DNA of 64,000 bases from Grimontia celer (GTDB lineage: Bacteria > Pseudomonadota > Gammaproteobacteria > Enterobacterales > Vibrionaceae): positions 124,001-188,000 of the forward strand of contig NZ_FIZX01000001.1 of NCBI RefSeq assembly GCF_900055185.1. Direction: 5' to 3'. The number at the start of each line of letters is the position of its first letter. Within the stretch, counting starts at the first letter, position 1. The notes beneath the pieces are model-generated. The model was not told the DNA's origin, ran no database searches, and saw nothing but the letters and a program-made list of their open reading frames with translations. Position numbers and translations under genes: made by a program. Below, in pieces: positions 8,763 through 21,100 of this stretch.

Positions 8763-10322
8763 ATGAGTAATCATGCCATGAGCAATACTCCAGACGCGCC
8801 AAGCGGCGGTATGGAAAAGTTCCTGAACTGGATTGAAAGGGCAGGTAACAAAATTCCTGATCCTGCGCTTCTGTTCTTTTATGGACTTTTGATTGTATGG
8901 GGTCTGTCCGCCGTTCTTTCTCAGGTTGATTTCGGCCTGATCCACCCTGTTACCGGCCAGGCTGTAGAAATTAATAACCTTCTGACTGGCGAAGCGCTTG
9001 CAAGCTTCCTGGCGAACATGGTGACTACTTTCACCAGCTTTGCACCTATGGGTATTGTGCTGGTGGCAATGCTGGGTGTGGGCGTCGCGGATGCATCTGG
9101 CTTTATCACTACTGGCCTGAAAAAAATGCTGAACGTGACACCTAAGAAGCTGCTGACGCCAGCGCTGATTCTGGTAGCGATTGTGTCGCACACCGCAGCT
9201 GATGCGGGCTACGTTCTGGTTATTCCTTTGGGCGGTATTATCTTCCATGCTGCGGGCCGTCACCCTCTAGTGGGTATAGCTGCGGCGTTTGCCGGTGTGT
9301 CGGGCGGTTTTTCAGCCAACTTCATTCCAGCGGGTATTGACCCACTGTTGGCGGGCTTTACCCAATCTGCTGCTCAGGTTCTGGATAAAGACTACGTGGT
9401 GAACCCACTGGCGAACCTCTATTTCACTGGCCTCTCTTCATTCCTGATTGTGGCTATCGGCTGGTATGTGACTGAGAAAATCATCGAGCCGCGCCTGAAC
9501 AAATTGCCAATTGATGAAGACGCAGAAAAAGCACCGGATCTGGGCAGTTTCACTGCTATTGAGAGCAAAGCGTTCAACCGTGCAGGTTTTGCAATGCTGG
9601 CGGGTATCGTTCTGCTGGTGGTTGCGCTTATCCCTGAAACGTCAGCACTGCGTTCACCTGAAGGTGAACTGACTGCGTTCTCTGCGCCGCTGATGAAGTC
9701 TATTGTACCGCTTATCTTTATCCTGTTTGTGATTCCAGGTGTGGTTTATGGACGCGTGGCAGGTACCTTCAAAACGCAAGGCGATATCATTAAAGCAATG
9801 AGCGATACCATGGCGACCATGGGCGCATATTTGGTGATGTCATTCTTCTGTGCGCAGTTCCTGGCGGCATTCAGCCAGTCGAACATCGGTACCTTGCTGG
9901 CATTGGAAGGCGCGGCATTCCTGAAAGCGCTGAACATGCCGGGCCAGTTGACCATCATAGGTATGATTCTGTTGACCGCGTGTGTGAACCTGCTGATCGG
10001 TTCAGCTTCGGCGAAATGGGCGCTGATTGGTCCAATCCTTGTCCCAATGCTGATGGCGCTGGGTATTTCTCCTGAGCTATCTCAAGCGGCTTACCGCGTG
10101 GGTGACTCCGTATCTAACATCATTTCTCCACTGATGGTGTTCTTCCCACTGGTGGTGGTTTACTGCCAACGTTATGTGAAGAGCACAGGTATCGGCACAT
10201 TGGCATCAATGATGATGCCTTACTCCATTGCGATGCTGATCGGTTGGTCTATCTTCCTTCTGGCTTACTGGGCACTGGGCATCCCACTGGGTATCCAAGC
10301 GCCTTACACCTACCAGATGTAA
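8763..10322 (+). CDS. AbgT family transporter (first of two)
   Basis: A polytopic inner-membrane protein of 519 residues with 11 or more hydrophobic segments. The hallmark stretches are clear: GVGVADASGF, SHTAADAGYVLVIPL, AAFAGVSGGFSANFIPAGIDPLL, GSASAKWALIGPI and YRVGDSVSNIISPLMVFFPLVV. The AbgT family includes E. coli AbgT (p-aminobenzoyl-glutamate uptake) and MtrF-like exporters of sulfonamide and folate breakdown products. The real substrate and direction cannot be told from sequence. GGAG 7 bases before the ATG supports the start. A paralogue follows 400 bases downstream on the same strand. Confidence 0.93.
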   Translation: MSNHAMSNTPDAPSGGMEKFLNWIERAGNKIPDPALLFFYGLLIVWGLSAVLSQVDFGLIHPVTGQAVEINNLLTGEALASFLANMVTTFTSFAPMGIVLVAMLGVGVADASGFITTGLKKMLNVTPKKLLTPALILVAIVSHTAADAGYVLVIPLGGIIFHAAGRHPLVGIAAAFAGVSGGFSANFIPAGIDPLLAGFTQSAAQVLDKDYVVNPLANLYFTGLSSFLIVAIGWYVTEKIIEPRLNKLPIDEDAEKAPDLGSFTAIESKAFNRAGFAMLAGIVLLVVALIPETSALRSPEGELTAFSAPLMKSIVPLIFILFVIPGVVYGRVAGTFKTQGDIIKAMSDTMATMGAYLVMSFFCAQFLAAFSQSNIGTLLALEGAAFLKALNMPGQLTIIGMILLTACVNLLIGSASAKWALIGPILVPMLMALGISPELSQAAYRVGDSVSNIISPLMVFFPLVVVYCQRYVKSTGIGTLASMMMPYSIAMLIGWSIFLLAYWALGIPLGIQAPYTYQM

Positions 10323-10342
10323 CAGCGATCTGTTGTTATCCA

Positions 10343-10368
10343 AGCCCTGCCATCGTGCAGGGCTTTTT
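10343..10368 (+). terminator. Intrinsic terminator of the first AbgT gene
   Basis: AGCCCTGC/GCAGGGCT arms flank a short loop and are followed by TTTTT, 20 bases after the stop. It shows that the two AbgT genes are separate transcription units. Confidence 0.9.
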
Positions 10369-10720
10369 CTTGTGTTTGAATTCTTCTCCAATAATGCGTG
10401 CTACATTAATGCAACATTGTCAAAACATACATCTATACATTAATGGGTTTTTGAGATTTTGTATAAAAGATGTATCTTCTGAGATGTTTGCGTTATCTCA
10501 CACTATTACCTGCAGTGCTGTTTTCAGTTTGTCATAAGTCCTGATTCTTCATGTTGATTTGGCATTATCACCTTTTTTATCTCATTTGTTGGAGTTTTAC
10601 TCCAAAAGTGGCATCTGCTAAGTTCTTGCGGCAAAAGTAACGGATATACCTGATTTCATCGCATGCTCGTTTCGGCGAATGGTCAATCAAGGTTAGAACT
10701 CATCGAAAAGGTGGTATGAC
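10369..10720 (+). promoter_or_regulatory. Regulatory region of the second AbgT gene
   Basis: The 352-base gap has no credible gene but several dyads. ATACATCTATACA (10427-10439) pairs with TGTATAAAAGATGTAT (10460-10475) apart from a 3-base bulge. TTGGAGT (10589-10595) and ACTCCAA (10599-10605) form a compact palindrome with a 3-base centre. CTCCAAAAGTGGCAT at 10600-10614 resembles a site before the first AbgT gene, and a related GGCAAAAGTAAC follows at 10630. These look like transcription-factor sites; the factor is unknown. Confidence 0.45.
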
Positions 10721-12277
10721 ATGAGTCAAGCTTCACAAGGAGCGCCGCAACAGAATGGCGCGATTGCGTTTATTGAACGCGTAGGTAAAAAAATCCCCGA
10801 TCCTGTGATCATTTTTATGTTCCTTTTCGTGGCTGCATTGGCCATTACAGGCTTAATCGGCGGAATGGAATTCCAAACCACAGGGGCAGATGGTAATCCT
10901 GTCAGTCACACTGTGAAGAGCATGCTGGCAACAGAAAACGTTCGCTGGATGTTTGACAATGCGATCCTTGAAAACTGGCTGTCGTTCGGCCATGGCGTAC
11001 TCGGTGTCATTCTTGTGGTGATGCTGGGTGTAGGCATTGCTGAAAACTCGGGCCTTCTGGGTGCAGTGATTAAGCGTGTTGGCCTTCGCCTGAATGAGAA
11101 GTGGCTGCCGATGCTGCTGGTATTCCTGGGTATCATGAGCTCCATCGCGACGGATGCGGGTTACCTGGTGCTGATCCCTCTGGCGGGCATGTTGTATGCA
11201 GGTGTGGGTAAAAACCCACTCATCGGTATGGCTGCTGCGTTTGCAGGTGTCTCCGCGGGCTTCAGTGCAAACCTGATTCCTGCAACCCCGGTTGACGTCA
11301 TTATTGGTCTGAATGCACGTGTGTTTGCAGAATCTCAAGGCGTGCCTTTTGAGACCGCAGCAGGTGAAGTACTAAACCCTGCGACCATGCACTATTTCTT
11401 CATCTTTGTTTCCACCTTCATGCTGGCAATTCTGGGTGCTTGGGTCACCAAACGCTTTGTCGCACCTCATTTGGAAAAGATGGAGTACACGCTACCGGAA
11501 GACTTGGATCAGAGCGATTTCTCTGTCAGCGAAAGTGAGCAAAAGGGTATACGTGCTGCAGGTCTCGGCCTGATAGCTTCTCTGGCTGCGATTGTCGCGC
11601 TGGCAATGGGTCCACTCGCGCCATACACCAATGAGGCTGGCCGCACAGTCACTCCTTACATGAACAACGTGATCCTGCTGATTGCGATGGTGTTTGCGGT
11701 AACGGGTATCTGTTTTGGCTACAGCACGGGTAAATTCAAGTCCCTGCAAGACGTAGTGAATGCCATGGTGAAGCAGATGAACACCTTTGGTTATGTTCTG
11801 GTTCTGACTTTCTTCAGCCATAACTTCCTGGCGGTACTGAGCTACTCAGGCTTGGGTGTTTACATCACTTACCTAGGTGCGACCACCCTGTCTTCACTGG
11901 GTCTGGAAAACTTCCCAATCCTGCTTATCATCGGCTTCATTCTTACTACTGCACTGATCAACCTGTTCGTCGGTGGTTTGACGTCGAAGTGGATGCTGCT
12001 GGGGCCAATTTTTGTTCCTATGCTGTATCAGGTTAACCCGAATATGACGCCTGATCTGGTGGCGGCTGCATACCGCGTAGCAGACTCGTCGACTAACATC
12101 ATCACGCCAATGATGACCTATGCAGGTGTTATTCTGGCCTTCATGCGTAAGTACAAATCTGATCTGACGTTTGGTGATGTGATTGCGATGATGGTGCCAT
12201 ACTCAGCAGCGTTCCTGAGCGTATGGACGACTTTGCTAATTGTGTTCTTCAGCTTCAACATTCCACTGGGCTTCTAA
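10721..12277 (+). CDS. AbgT family transporter (second of two)
   Basis: A 518-residue polytopic membrane protein and clear paralogue of the gene upstream. It shares GKKIPDP near the N-terminus, MLGVGIAENSGLLGA, ATDAGYLVLIPLAG, AAFAGVSAGFSANLIPATPVDVI, GGLTSKWMLLGPIFVPML and YRVADSSTNIITPMMTYAGV. The sequences have diverged well beyond a recent duplication, so the two probably differ in substrate or regulation. It has its own upstream control region and its own terminator. By family it carries aminobenzoyl-glutamate or related aromatic compounds; the substrate is not determinable here. Confidence 0.93.
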   Translation: MSQASQGAPQQNGAIAFIERVGKKIPDPVIIFMFLFVAALAITGLIGGMEFQTTGADGNPVSHTVKSMLATENVRWMFDNAILENWLSFGHGVLGVILVVMLGVGIAENSGLLGAVIKRVGLRLNEKWLPMLLVFLGIMSSIATDAGYLVLIPLAGMLYAGVGKNPLIGMAAAFAGVSAGFSANLIPATPVDVIIGLNARVFAESQGVPFETAAGEVLNPATMHYFFIFVSTFMLAILGAWVTKRFVAPHLEKMEYTLPEDLDQSDFSVSESEQKGIRAAGLGLIASLAAIVALAMGPLAPYTNEAGRTVTPYMNNVILLIAMVFAVTGICFGYSTGKFKSLQDVVNAMVKQMNTFGYVLVLTFFSHNFLAVLSYSGLGVYITYLGATTLSSLGLENFPILLIIGFILTTALINLFVGGLTSKWMLLGPIFVPMLYQVNPNMTPDLVAAAYRVADSSTNIITPMMTYAGVILAFMRKYKSDLTFGDVIAMMVPYSAAFLSVWTTLLIVFFSFNIPLGF

Positions 12278-12296
12278 TCAGGCGCAGCAAGAGTAG

Positions 12297-12323
12297 AAAA
12301 ACCCGGCTTCGGCCGGGTTTTTT
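12297..12323. terminator. Bidirectional terminator, AbgT gene / fghA
   Basis: AAAACCCGGC/GCCGGGTTTT stem with a TTCG tetraloop, with T-runs on both strands. It separates the second AbgT gene from the convergent fghA. Confidence 0.93.
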
Positions 12324-12336
12324 GTTGTTTGAAGCG

Positions 12337-13179
12337 TTACTTCAAATGTTCTCCATGGAAGCGGAGGTGATCTTCAATGAAGCTCGAAATGAAGTAGTAG
12401 CTATGGTCATAGCCTTCCTGCATACGAAGCTCCAGCGGATAACCAACTTCTTCTGCAGCTTGAAGCAGGTTACCGGGTTTCAGTTGCTCATGCAGGAACT
12501 GGTCGCCATCACCTTGATCAATCAGCATCGGTAAGTGCTTCTCGGCTTTTTTGATTAACGCGCAGCTGTCGTATTCCAGCCAAGTTTGGCGGTCTTCACC
12601 TAAATAGTTGGTAAAAGCCTTTTCGCCCCAAGGCACAGCAGCGGGATTCACAATTGGGCTGAATGCAGAAACAGAACGGTAATCATCACTGTTTTTCAGT
12701 GCGATTGTCAGGGCACCATGTCCCCCCATGCTGTGACCGGAAATTGCCTTCACATCACTGACCGGGAAATGCGCTTCGATAACAGCAGGAAGCTCTTTTA
12801 CCACGTAATCGTACATGTGATAGAAACGGTTCCAAGGTGCCTCAGTCGCATTCAGGTAAAAGCCAGCACCGATACCAAAATCGTACGCACCTTCAGGATC
12901 ATCAGGAATGTTGTCGCCACGTGGGCTGGTGTCAGGGGCAACGATAGCAATACCCAGCTCAGCAGCGACACGGTGTGCGCCGGCTTTCTGCATAAAGTTT
13001 TCATCACTACAGGTCAGTCCTGACAACCAGTAGAGCACTGGCACTCGATTGGATTCTGATGCTTGAGGAGGCAGGAAAATAGCGAAACGCATGTTGCAGT
13101 GAACAGTACGTGAGGTATGAGTGTACTGCTTATGCCAACCGCCAAAACTGCGGTTACTGCTGATGTTTTCAAGACTCAT
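12337..13179 (-). CDS. fghA: S-formylglutathione hydrolase
   Basis: It hydrolyses S-formylglutathione to formate and glutathione, the last step of glutathione-dependent formaldehyde removal in the cytoplasm. The 280-residue esterase has the nucleophile motif [11 protein letters not shown], an Asp in DQGDGDQFL and the catalytic His in GYDHSYYFI, plus the N-terminal family signature [10 protein letters not shown] chose the ATG at 13179: GGAG stands 7 bases upstream and MSLENIS fits the family, while the upstream TTG at 13191 overlaps that ribosome-binding site. It lies 59 bases after frmA on the same strand. Confidence 0.96.
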   Translation of the reverse strand: MSLENISSNRSFGGWHKQYTHTSRTVHCNMRFAIFLPPQASESNRVPVLYWLSGLTCSDENFMQKAGAHRVAAELGIAIVAPDTSPRGDNIPDDPEGAYDFGIGAGFYLNATEAPWNRFYHMYDYVVKELPAVIEAHFPVSDVKAISGHSMGGHGALTIALKNSDDYRSVSAFSPIVNPAAVPWGEKAFTNYLGEDRQTWLEYDSCALIKKAEKHLPMLIDQGDGDQFLHEQLKPGNLLQAAEEVGYPLELRMQEGYDHSYYFISSFIEDHLRFHGEHLK

Positions 13180-13192
13180 GTTGGACTCCAAA

Positions 13193-13216
13193 GCAGGCGG
13201 TTTTTTCGCCGCCTGC
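13193..13216 (-). other. Hairpin between frmA and fghA
   Basis: GCAGGCGG (13193-13200) and CCGCCTGC (13209-13216) pair perfectly around an 8-base loop. On the coding strand it ends a few bases before the fghA ribosome-binding site. Only TTT follows, so it is at best a weak terminator. It may lower fghA expression relative to frmA or stabilise the frmA mRNA end. Confidence 0.6.
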
Positions 13217-13238
13217 GTGGGGTTTGTTATTGTGTCGT

Positions 13239-14402
<1,164 letters not shown>

Positions 14403-14541
14403 TTATCGTCTAACCCTAGGCGATATAAGTTGAAGGAGCGAGTTCACTTTTGTGACACGCTGAATTTGAGTAATAGTCTATTTGTTTCTAAACGTGTGAT
14501 AATCCACTTGGATTGCAATTAACTTTTACTGGTGAGAAATA

Positions 14542-15426
14542 ATGTCGGACTGGCAAGGGGTTTCAGAATTTCTGGCAGTGGTTGAAACAGCCAGCTTTAC
14601 CAAAGCATCAAAGCGGTTGGGGGCATCAACGGCGCATGTGAGCCGTCAGGTGGCATTGCTTGAGGAACGACTCAATACCCGCCTTCTGTTCCGCACCACG
14701 CGAAAGGTTTCTACGACAGAAGAGGGTGATATTTACTATCTGCATTGCCGGTTACTGGCAGACGGCCTGAAAGAGGCAGAGAGTGCTGTGACTCAGTTGC
14801 ACGAGACGCCGAATGGACACATCAAACTGACAGCGCCAGTGACCTATGGGGAAAAAGTGGTGATGCCGTTGATCCTCGATTTCATGCAAGCCTACCCCGA
14901 AATTCAAATAGAGGTAGACCTGACCAATGCGACGCTAGACCTTGTCGATTCATCTTGTGATGTGGCGTTAAGGTTAGGGCGCTTGGTGGACTCCTCCATG
15001 GTGTGTAAGCGCTTGGCTACACGTCGTCTTATTGTTTGTGGTTCACCGGATTATCTTTCCAAATTTGGCACCCCTCATACACTCTCTGAATTGGCCCAAC
15101 ACAATTGTCTTCGTGGTCAGCATGACTACTGGCGTTTCCGTGAGGAAGGTAAAGAGCGCTCTGTCCGTGTTCGTGGCAACCTTCGCTGCAACAGTGGTAT
15201 TGCCTTGCTGGATGCTGCGATCCGCGGCAATGGGTTAATTCAGCTTCCGGATTATTACTTGCAGGAGGCGTTGGAAAGCGGTGAGGTCGTCAAGGTGCTG
15301 AATGCTTACGAGGATTTGGAAGAGGGAATTTGGGCACTTTTCCCGCACCGTCGTTTGCAGCCCCTTCGCGTTAAATTGTTGGTGGATTTTCTGGCGGCAA
15401 AGCTGGCAAATCAGGCTAAGGATTAG
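14542..15426 (+). CDS. LysR family regulator next to frmA
   Basis: A 294-residue LysR-type regulator. The N-terminal winged helix covers residues 1-60 (FLAVVETASFTKASKRLGASTAHVSRQVALLEERLNTRLLFRTTRKV) and is followed by a periplasmic-binding-protein-like effector domain. It is transcribed away from frmA-fghA with a 172-base shared promoter region, the classic arrangement for a LysR protein controlling its divergent neighbour. Regulation of formaldehyde detoxification is therefore an inference from position. The effector is unknown. Confidence 0.92.
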   Translation: MSDWQGVSEFLAVVETASFTKASKRLGASTAHVSRQVALLEERLNTRLLFRTTRKVSTTEEGDIYYLHCRLLADGLKEAESAVTQLHETPNGHIKLTAPVTYGEKVVMPLILDFMQAYPEIQIEVDLTNATLDLVDSSCDVALRLGRLVDSSMVCKRLATRRLIVCGSPDYLSKFGTPHTLSELAQHNCLRGQHDYWRFREEGKERSVRVRGNLRCNSGIALLDAAIRGNGLIQLPDYYLQEALESGEVVKVLNAYEDLEEGIWALFPHRRLQPLRVKLLVDFLAAKLANQAKD

Positions 15427-15471
15427 GTGGCTTGGAGTGATATACTCCGCCGCAAAGCAAGATTGAAGTAA

Positions 15472-16157
<686 letters not shown>

Positions 16158-16171
16158 CGTTAATCCTTTTG

Positions 16172-16202
16172 AAAAAATAAGCGCAGCCCGGCTGCGCTTA
16201 TT
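16172..16202 (-). terminator. Intrinsic terminator of mltF
   Basis: AATAAGCGCAGC/GCTGCGCTTATT form a 12-bp stem around three bases, and the minus strand continues into a T-run. It lies 46 bases after the mltF stop and just before the start of the small basic protein gene. Confidence 0.9.
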
Positions 16203-16247
16203 AGTATTTATAGTCGCCCTTTATGAACGCAGGATGACAGATTCAAA

Positions 16248-17807
16248 CTAGTTTTTCTCGCTGTCTTCTTCCTGAGTTTCTGGTGCTTTGTCTTTGTTCT
16301 CAGCGTCATCGGCCACAGGTGTTGCTTCTACTGTATCAATCACTTCACTGACACCTTCACCAGGCACGTCTTCCACTTTGATGGTTTGCAAGCCTTCAAG
16401 ATTATCAGCAGCATCGCTGGCAATCGCCTGTTCCTGATCCTGCTCATAGCCGACGATACTCTGATAGTAACGACGGATGTTTTCTACGTAGCTTAGTGCT
16501 TCATAACCACGGGCATAACCATAACGGGTTTGCTTGTAGTACTGACGCTTAGCAAGCAGTGGCAAACGCTGTTTCACATCAGCCCAAGAGTCAGGGTTTC
16601 CACCTTGCGCCTTGGTTAGGCGGCGTGCGTCCATCATGTGACCGAAGCCAATGTTGTAGGAGGCCAGCGCGAACCAGATTTTCTCATGCTCGTTAACACT
16701 GTCTGGCACGCGGTGTAGCATTTTACGCAAGTATTCAGCACCACCACGGATGCTTTGCTCAGGATCCAGTCGGTTCTTCACGCCAACTGATTTTGCTGTT
16801 GGTAGTGTCAGCATCATCATGCCGCGCACACCAGTCGGTGAAACGGCGCGCGGATTCCAATGAGACTCTTGATAAGAAAGGGCAGCCAGTAAACGCCAGT
16901 CAAACTCATCGGCGTATTTTTTAAACAATGGCTCCCATTCAGGCAGTTTGGATTCTATTGCACGCAGGAAGGCGCGGGTATCGACAAAGTCGAAGCTGCC
17001 GACATGACCAAAGTATTTCTCTTCGAGTGCTGCTAATTCACCACTTTGGGTCTTCTTGCCGAAGAACTCAATCATCAGGGCGTAAACGCTGTCATCCTGT
17101 GTTTTCTTCATAAACCAGGCAACAGGCTCGTCTTAGGTCAGCTCCAATGCAACTGTGATGGTTGGATGAGTGCGCTGCACCAGTGCAATATCCACCGAGT
17201 CTGCGATAGTGAAATCCAGCTTGCCGTCAGCCACTTGCTTGAGAAGCTCATCGTCGTCAGTGTCTTTGACGCTCTCCCAGATAAGTTCCGGGTATTCGCG
17301 TTGAATTGCCTGAAGGGTAAGGGCATGACTGGAGCCTTCAACCACGGCAACGCGCGCGCCATCTTTATTAAGTTCTGTCAGATTACGTGGACGCCAGTGA
17401 CCGTTCTTGTATACCAACTGCTGACTGACATAGTAATAAGCAGGTCCAGGACGAAAATGCTCTAGACGGTCTTTGGTGATGGTTAAGCCCGCCGCAATGA
17501 TGTCGACATCGCCGCGCTCAACAGCAGGAAATAGACCAGACAGCGTATACGCTGGCTGCATCTCAAGTTTAACGCCTAAGCTTTGTGCAAATTGAGCAGC
17601 GAGTTCATAGTCGAGACCGGTTGGGCCGTCGGGACCGATGTAATAAGAAAGCTGGTTATTCAGGGTACCAACGCGCAATACGCCGCGATCGCGAATTTTT
17701 TCCAGCTCTGTTCTGTCATCATACTTCCACTCGCAGCCTGCGAGGAACAGCATCAGAAAAAAGCCAGTGAGTAGTTGATAGGTTCGTTTTACAGCGTTCG
17801 AGTTCAA
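16248..17807 (-). pseudogene. mltF: mltF, membrane-bound lytic transglycosylase F, broken by one in-frame stop
   Basis: MltF is an outer-membrane lipoprotein that cleaves peptidoglycan. Here the gene is split by a single TAA at 17133-17135 with no frameshift. The first part (from a TTG start at 17807, 224 residues) has a lipobox LAGC and the substrate-binding-protein-like domain ending ALVQRTHPTITVALELT. The same frame resumes as [20 protein letters not shown]... and runs through the SLT domain (ESHW with catalytic Glu, [20 protein letters not shown]) to an acidic tail. Joined, it would be 519 residues, the same size as E. coli MltF. The closest alignment has an acidic residue where the stop is. 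The second part could start at ATG 17111 but has no signal peptide or good ribosome-binding site. Confidence 0.88.
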
Positions 17808-17935
17808 AAAGTTATGCCTACCTCTAAAGTTTGACGACTGTTATATCAAAGCTGGCCGTATGCTGAAAGTTAAGCCGCAACCGTTACTTGGGCAATCCTC
17901 AGAATAGTGACAATAAACGTCAGTCAAAAAAAGTT

Positions 17936-17986
17936 GCGCAAACGGTTGCGTCAAGTGTTACGTCGCTCACTTTTTTCCCCTATAAT
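17936..17986 (+). promoter_or_regulatory. purL promoter with PurR operator
   Basis: GCGCAAACGGTTGCGT at 17936-17951 matches the PurR consensus at 14 of 16 positions. TATAAT at 17981-17986 is a consensus -10. The operator is just upstream of where the -35 would be (about 17958). The 299 bases between mltF and purL hold nothing else I can support apart from a leader of about 115 bases. Confidence 0.85.
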
Positions 17987-18106
17987 ACCGCCCCGAAGCC
18001 TTTAGAAGTGGTATCGACATGGCTTTCCCATCTCATTTGCGCAATGTAAATCATGGGGTTAGGTCAATATTACTTTAATTCACCGCTAACCGAGAGACGT
18101 ACGCAC

Positions 18107-21100
18107 ATGGAAATTTTGCGTGGTTCCCCCGCTCTGTCCGAATTTCGAGTCCAAAAACTGCTGGAAAGCTGCAAAGCAAACGACTTGCCTGTGACCAGCC
18201 TCTATGCTGAGTATATTCACTTTGCTGATCTCAGCGCGCCTTTAAGCGAGGACGAGAAGCAAAAACTGGATCGCCTGCTCACTTATGGTCCAACGATCGC
18301 AGAGCATGCACCTACTGGAACCCTCTTCCTTGTTACACCACGCCCCGGCACCATTTCCCCTTGGTCTTCTAAAGCTACCGACATTGCCCGCAACTGTGGC
18401 TTAGCCCAAATCAAACGCCTTGAGCGTGGCACTGCCTACTATGTTGAACTGTCCGGCGAGCTATCTGAAGCACAGCAAAAAGTACTGGCTGATCTGCTCC
18501 ACGATCGCATGATGGAAGTGGTATTTGGCCAATTCGATGAAGCTTCTGCATTGTTCCAAGCGGCAACGCCTGCACCAATGACGGCAGTCGATGTTTTGGG
18601 TGGCGGACGCGAAGCACTGGAAAAAGCCAACGTTGAGTTGGGTCTGGCGCTGGCGGAAGACGAAATTGATTACTTGGTGGAAAGCTTCACCAAACTGGGT
18701 CGTAACCCGAACGACATTGAGCTTATGATGTTTGCACAGGCAAACTCTGAGCATTGTCGTCACAAGATTTTCAATGCGGACTGGACCATTGATGGTGTTG
18801 AACAGCCAAAGAGCCTGTTCAAGATGATCAAGAATACGTTTGAACATAACAGTGAATACGTGTTGTCAGCGTACAAAGACAACGCAGCTGTGATGACAGG
18901 TTCTAATGTGGGTCGATTCTTCCCGAATCCAGAGTCACGCCAATATGATTACCATCAGGAAGAAGCACATATCCTGATGAAAGTGGAAACCCACAACCAC
19001 CCAACGGCAATTTCTCCATGGCCTGGCGCATCAACCGGCTCTGGCGGCGAAATCCGTGATGAAGGCGCAACCGGTATCGGCGGTAAGCCAAAAGCGGGTT
19101 TGGTTGGTTTTACAGTATCTAACCTGCGTATCCCGGGCTTTGAGCAGCCTTGGGAAACGGATTTCGGCAAACCAAACCGCATCGTGAACGCGCTGGATAT
19201 TATGTTGGAAGGTCCTCTGGGTGGCGCCGCATTTAACAACGAATTTGGCCGTCCGAACCTGCTGGGCTACTTCCGTACTTACGAGGAAAAGGTGACCTCG
19301 CACAACGGTGAAGAAGTGCGTGGTTACCATAAGCCAATCATGATTGCGGGCGGTATGGGCAACATCCGTGACCAGCACGTACAGAAAAAAGAAATCCCAG
19401 TTGGCGCGAAGCTGATTGTTCTTGGCGGCCCGGCGATGAACATCGGTCTGGGTGGCGGTGCTGCGTCTTCAATGGCATCTGGCCAGTCGACCGAAGATCT
19501 GGATTTCGCTTCTGTTCAACGTGAGAACCCAGAAATGGAACGCCGCTGTCAGGAAGTGATTGACCGCTGTTGGCAGCTTGGCGAGCAAAACCCAATTGCG
19601 TTTATTCACGATGTGGGCGCGGGCGGTATTTCGAATGCCCTACCTGAGCTGGTGGATGACGGCGAGCGCGGTGGTAAGTTCCAGTTGCGTGACGTACCGA
19701 ATGACGAACCAGGCATGAGCCCATTGGCAATCTGGTGTAACGAATCTCAAGAGCGCTATGTAATGGCGGTTGCGCCAGAAAACATGGACGTGTTTGATGC
19801 GATTTGTAAACGCGAACGTGCGCCTTACGCGGTGGTAGGTGAAGCGACTGAAGAGCGTCACCTGACGCTGGAAGACAGCCACTTCGATAACACACCTATC
19901 GATATGCCAATGGATATTCTGCTTGGCAAGCCACCGAAAATGCACCGTGACGTGACCTCTCTGAAAGTGGAAGGTCAGACAATTGCCCGTGACGGCATCA
20001 ATATTGAAGAAGCCACCCAGCGTGTGCTGCGTCTGCCTTCAGTTGCTGAGAAAACCTTCCTTATCACCATTGGTGACCGCACAGTAACTGGCCTGGTTGC
20101 ACGTGACCAAATGGTCGGCCCTTGGCAGGTGCCGGTTGCGAACTGTGCAGTGACTGCAGCAAGTTATGACACTTACCATGGCGAAGCTATGTCGATGGGT
20201 GAGCGTACGCCAGTTGCACTGCTGGACTTTGCTGCGTCTGCACGTCTGGCAGTCGCTGAATCTCTGACCAATATTGCCTGTTCTGACATCGGCGACCTGA
20301 AGCGCATTAAGCTGTCTGCAAACTGGATGGCTGCCGCAGGTCACCCAGGTGAAGATGCTGGCCTTTATGAAGCAGTAAAAGCGGTGGGTGAAGAGTTGTG
20401 TCCAGCGCTGGATCTGACCATTCCTGTGGGTAAAGACTCAATGTCTATGAAGACCCGCTGGGACGAGAATGGCGAGCAGAAAGAAAACACCTCGCCACTG
20501 TCTCTTATCATTACCGCATTCGGCCGTGTCGAAGACGTACGCAAGACAGTCACGCCTCAGCTTCGCACTGACAAAGGCGACAGCGCACTGGTTCTGGTCG
20601 ACCTTGGCCAAGGTCAAAACCGCATGGGTGCAACCGCGCTTGCGCAGGTTTACAAGCAGTTGGGTGACAAGCCTGCTGATGTTGACAGCCCAGAGCTGCT
20701 GAAAGGCTTCTTCAATGCAATGCAAACACTGGTACGCGACGAAAAACTGCTGGCTTACCATGACCGTGGTGACGGCGGCCTTTATGTGACACTGGCGGAA
20801 ATGGCTTTTGCTGGTCACGTGGGTGTGGAAGTGGATATCAACACCCTATCTGCTGAAGGCGAGTGCAGCGACGAGCTGGCAGCGCTGTTCAACGAAGAAC
20901 TGGGCGCTGTGGTTCAGGTTCGCACCGAAGATCTGGATTCTGTGCTTTCGACGCTTTCTGCACACGGTCTGGAAACATGTAGCCATGTGATTGGTACCCT
21001 GACAGAAGACGATGCTGTCCGTATCTGGAATGGTGACGCACTGGTGCTGGATCAGAACCGCACAGAGCTTCGTACCATTTGGGCGGAAACCACTTATCAA

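Noticed and set aside
8685-9263. A 192-codon minus-strand frame over the first AbgT gene
   Set aside because: It is antisense to a conserved transporter, His/Gln/Arg-rich in the way shadow frames are, and has no start signal.
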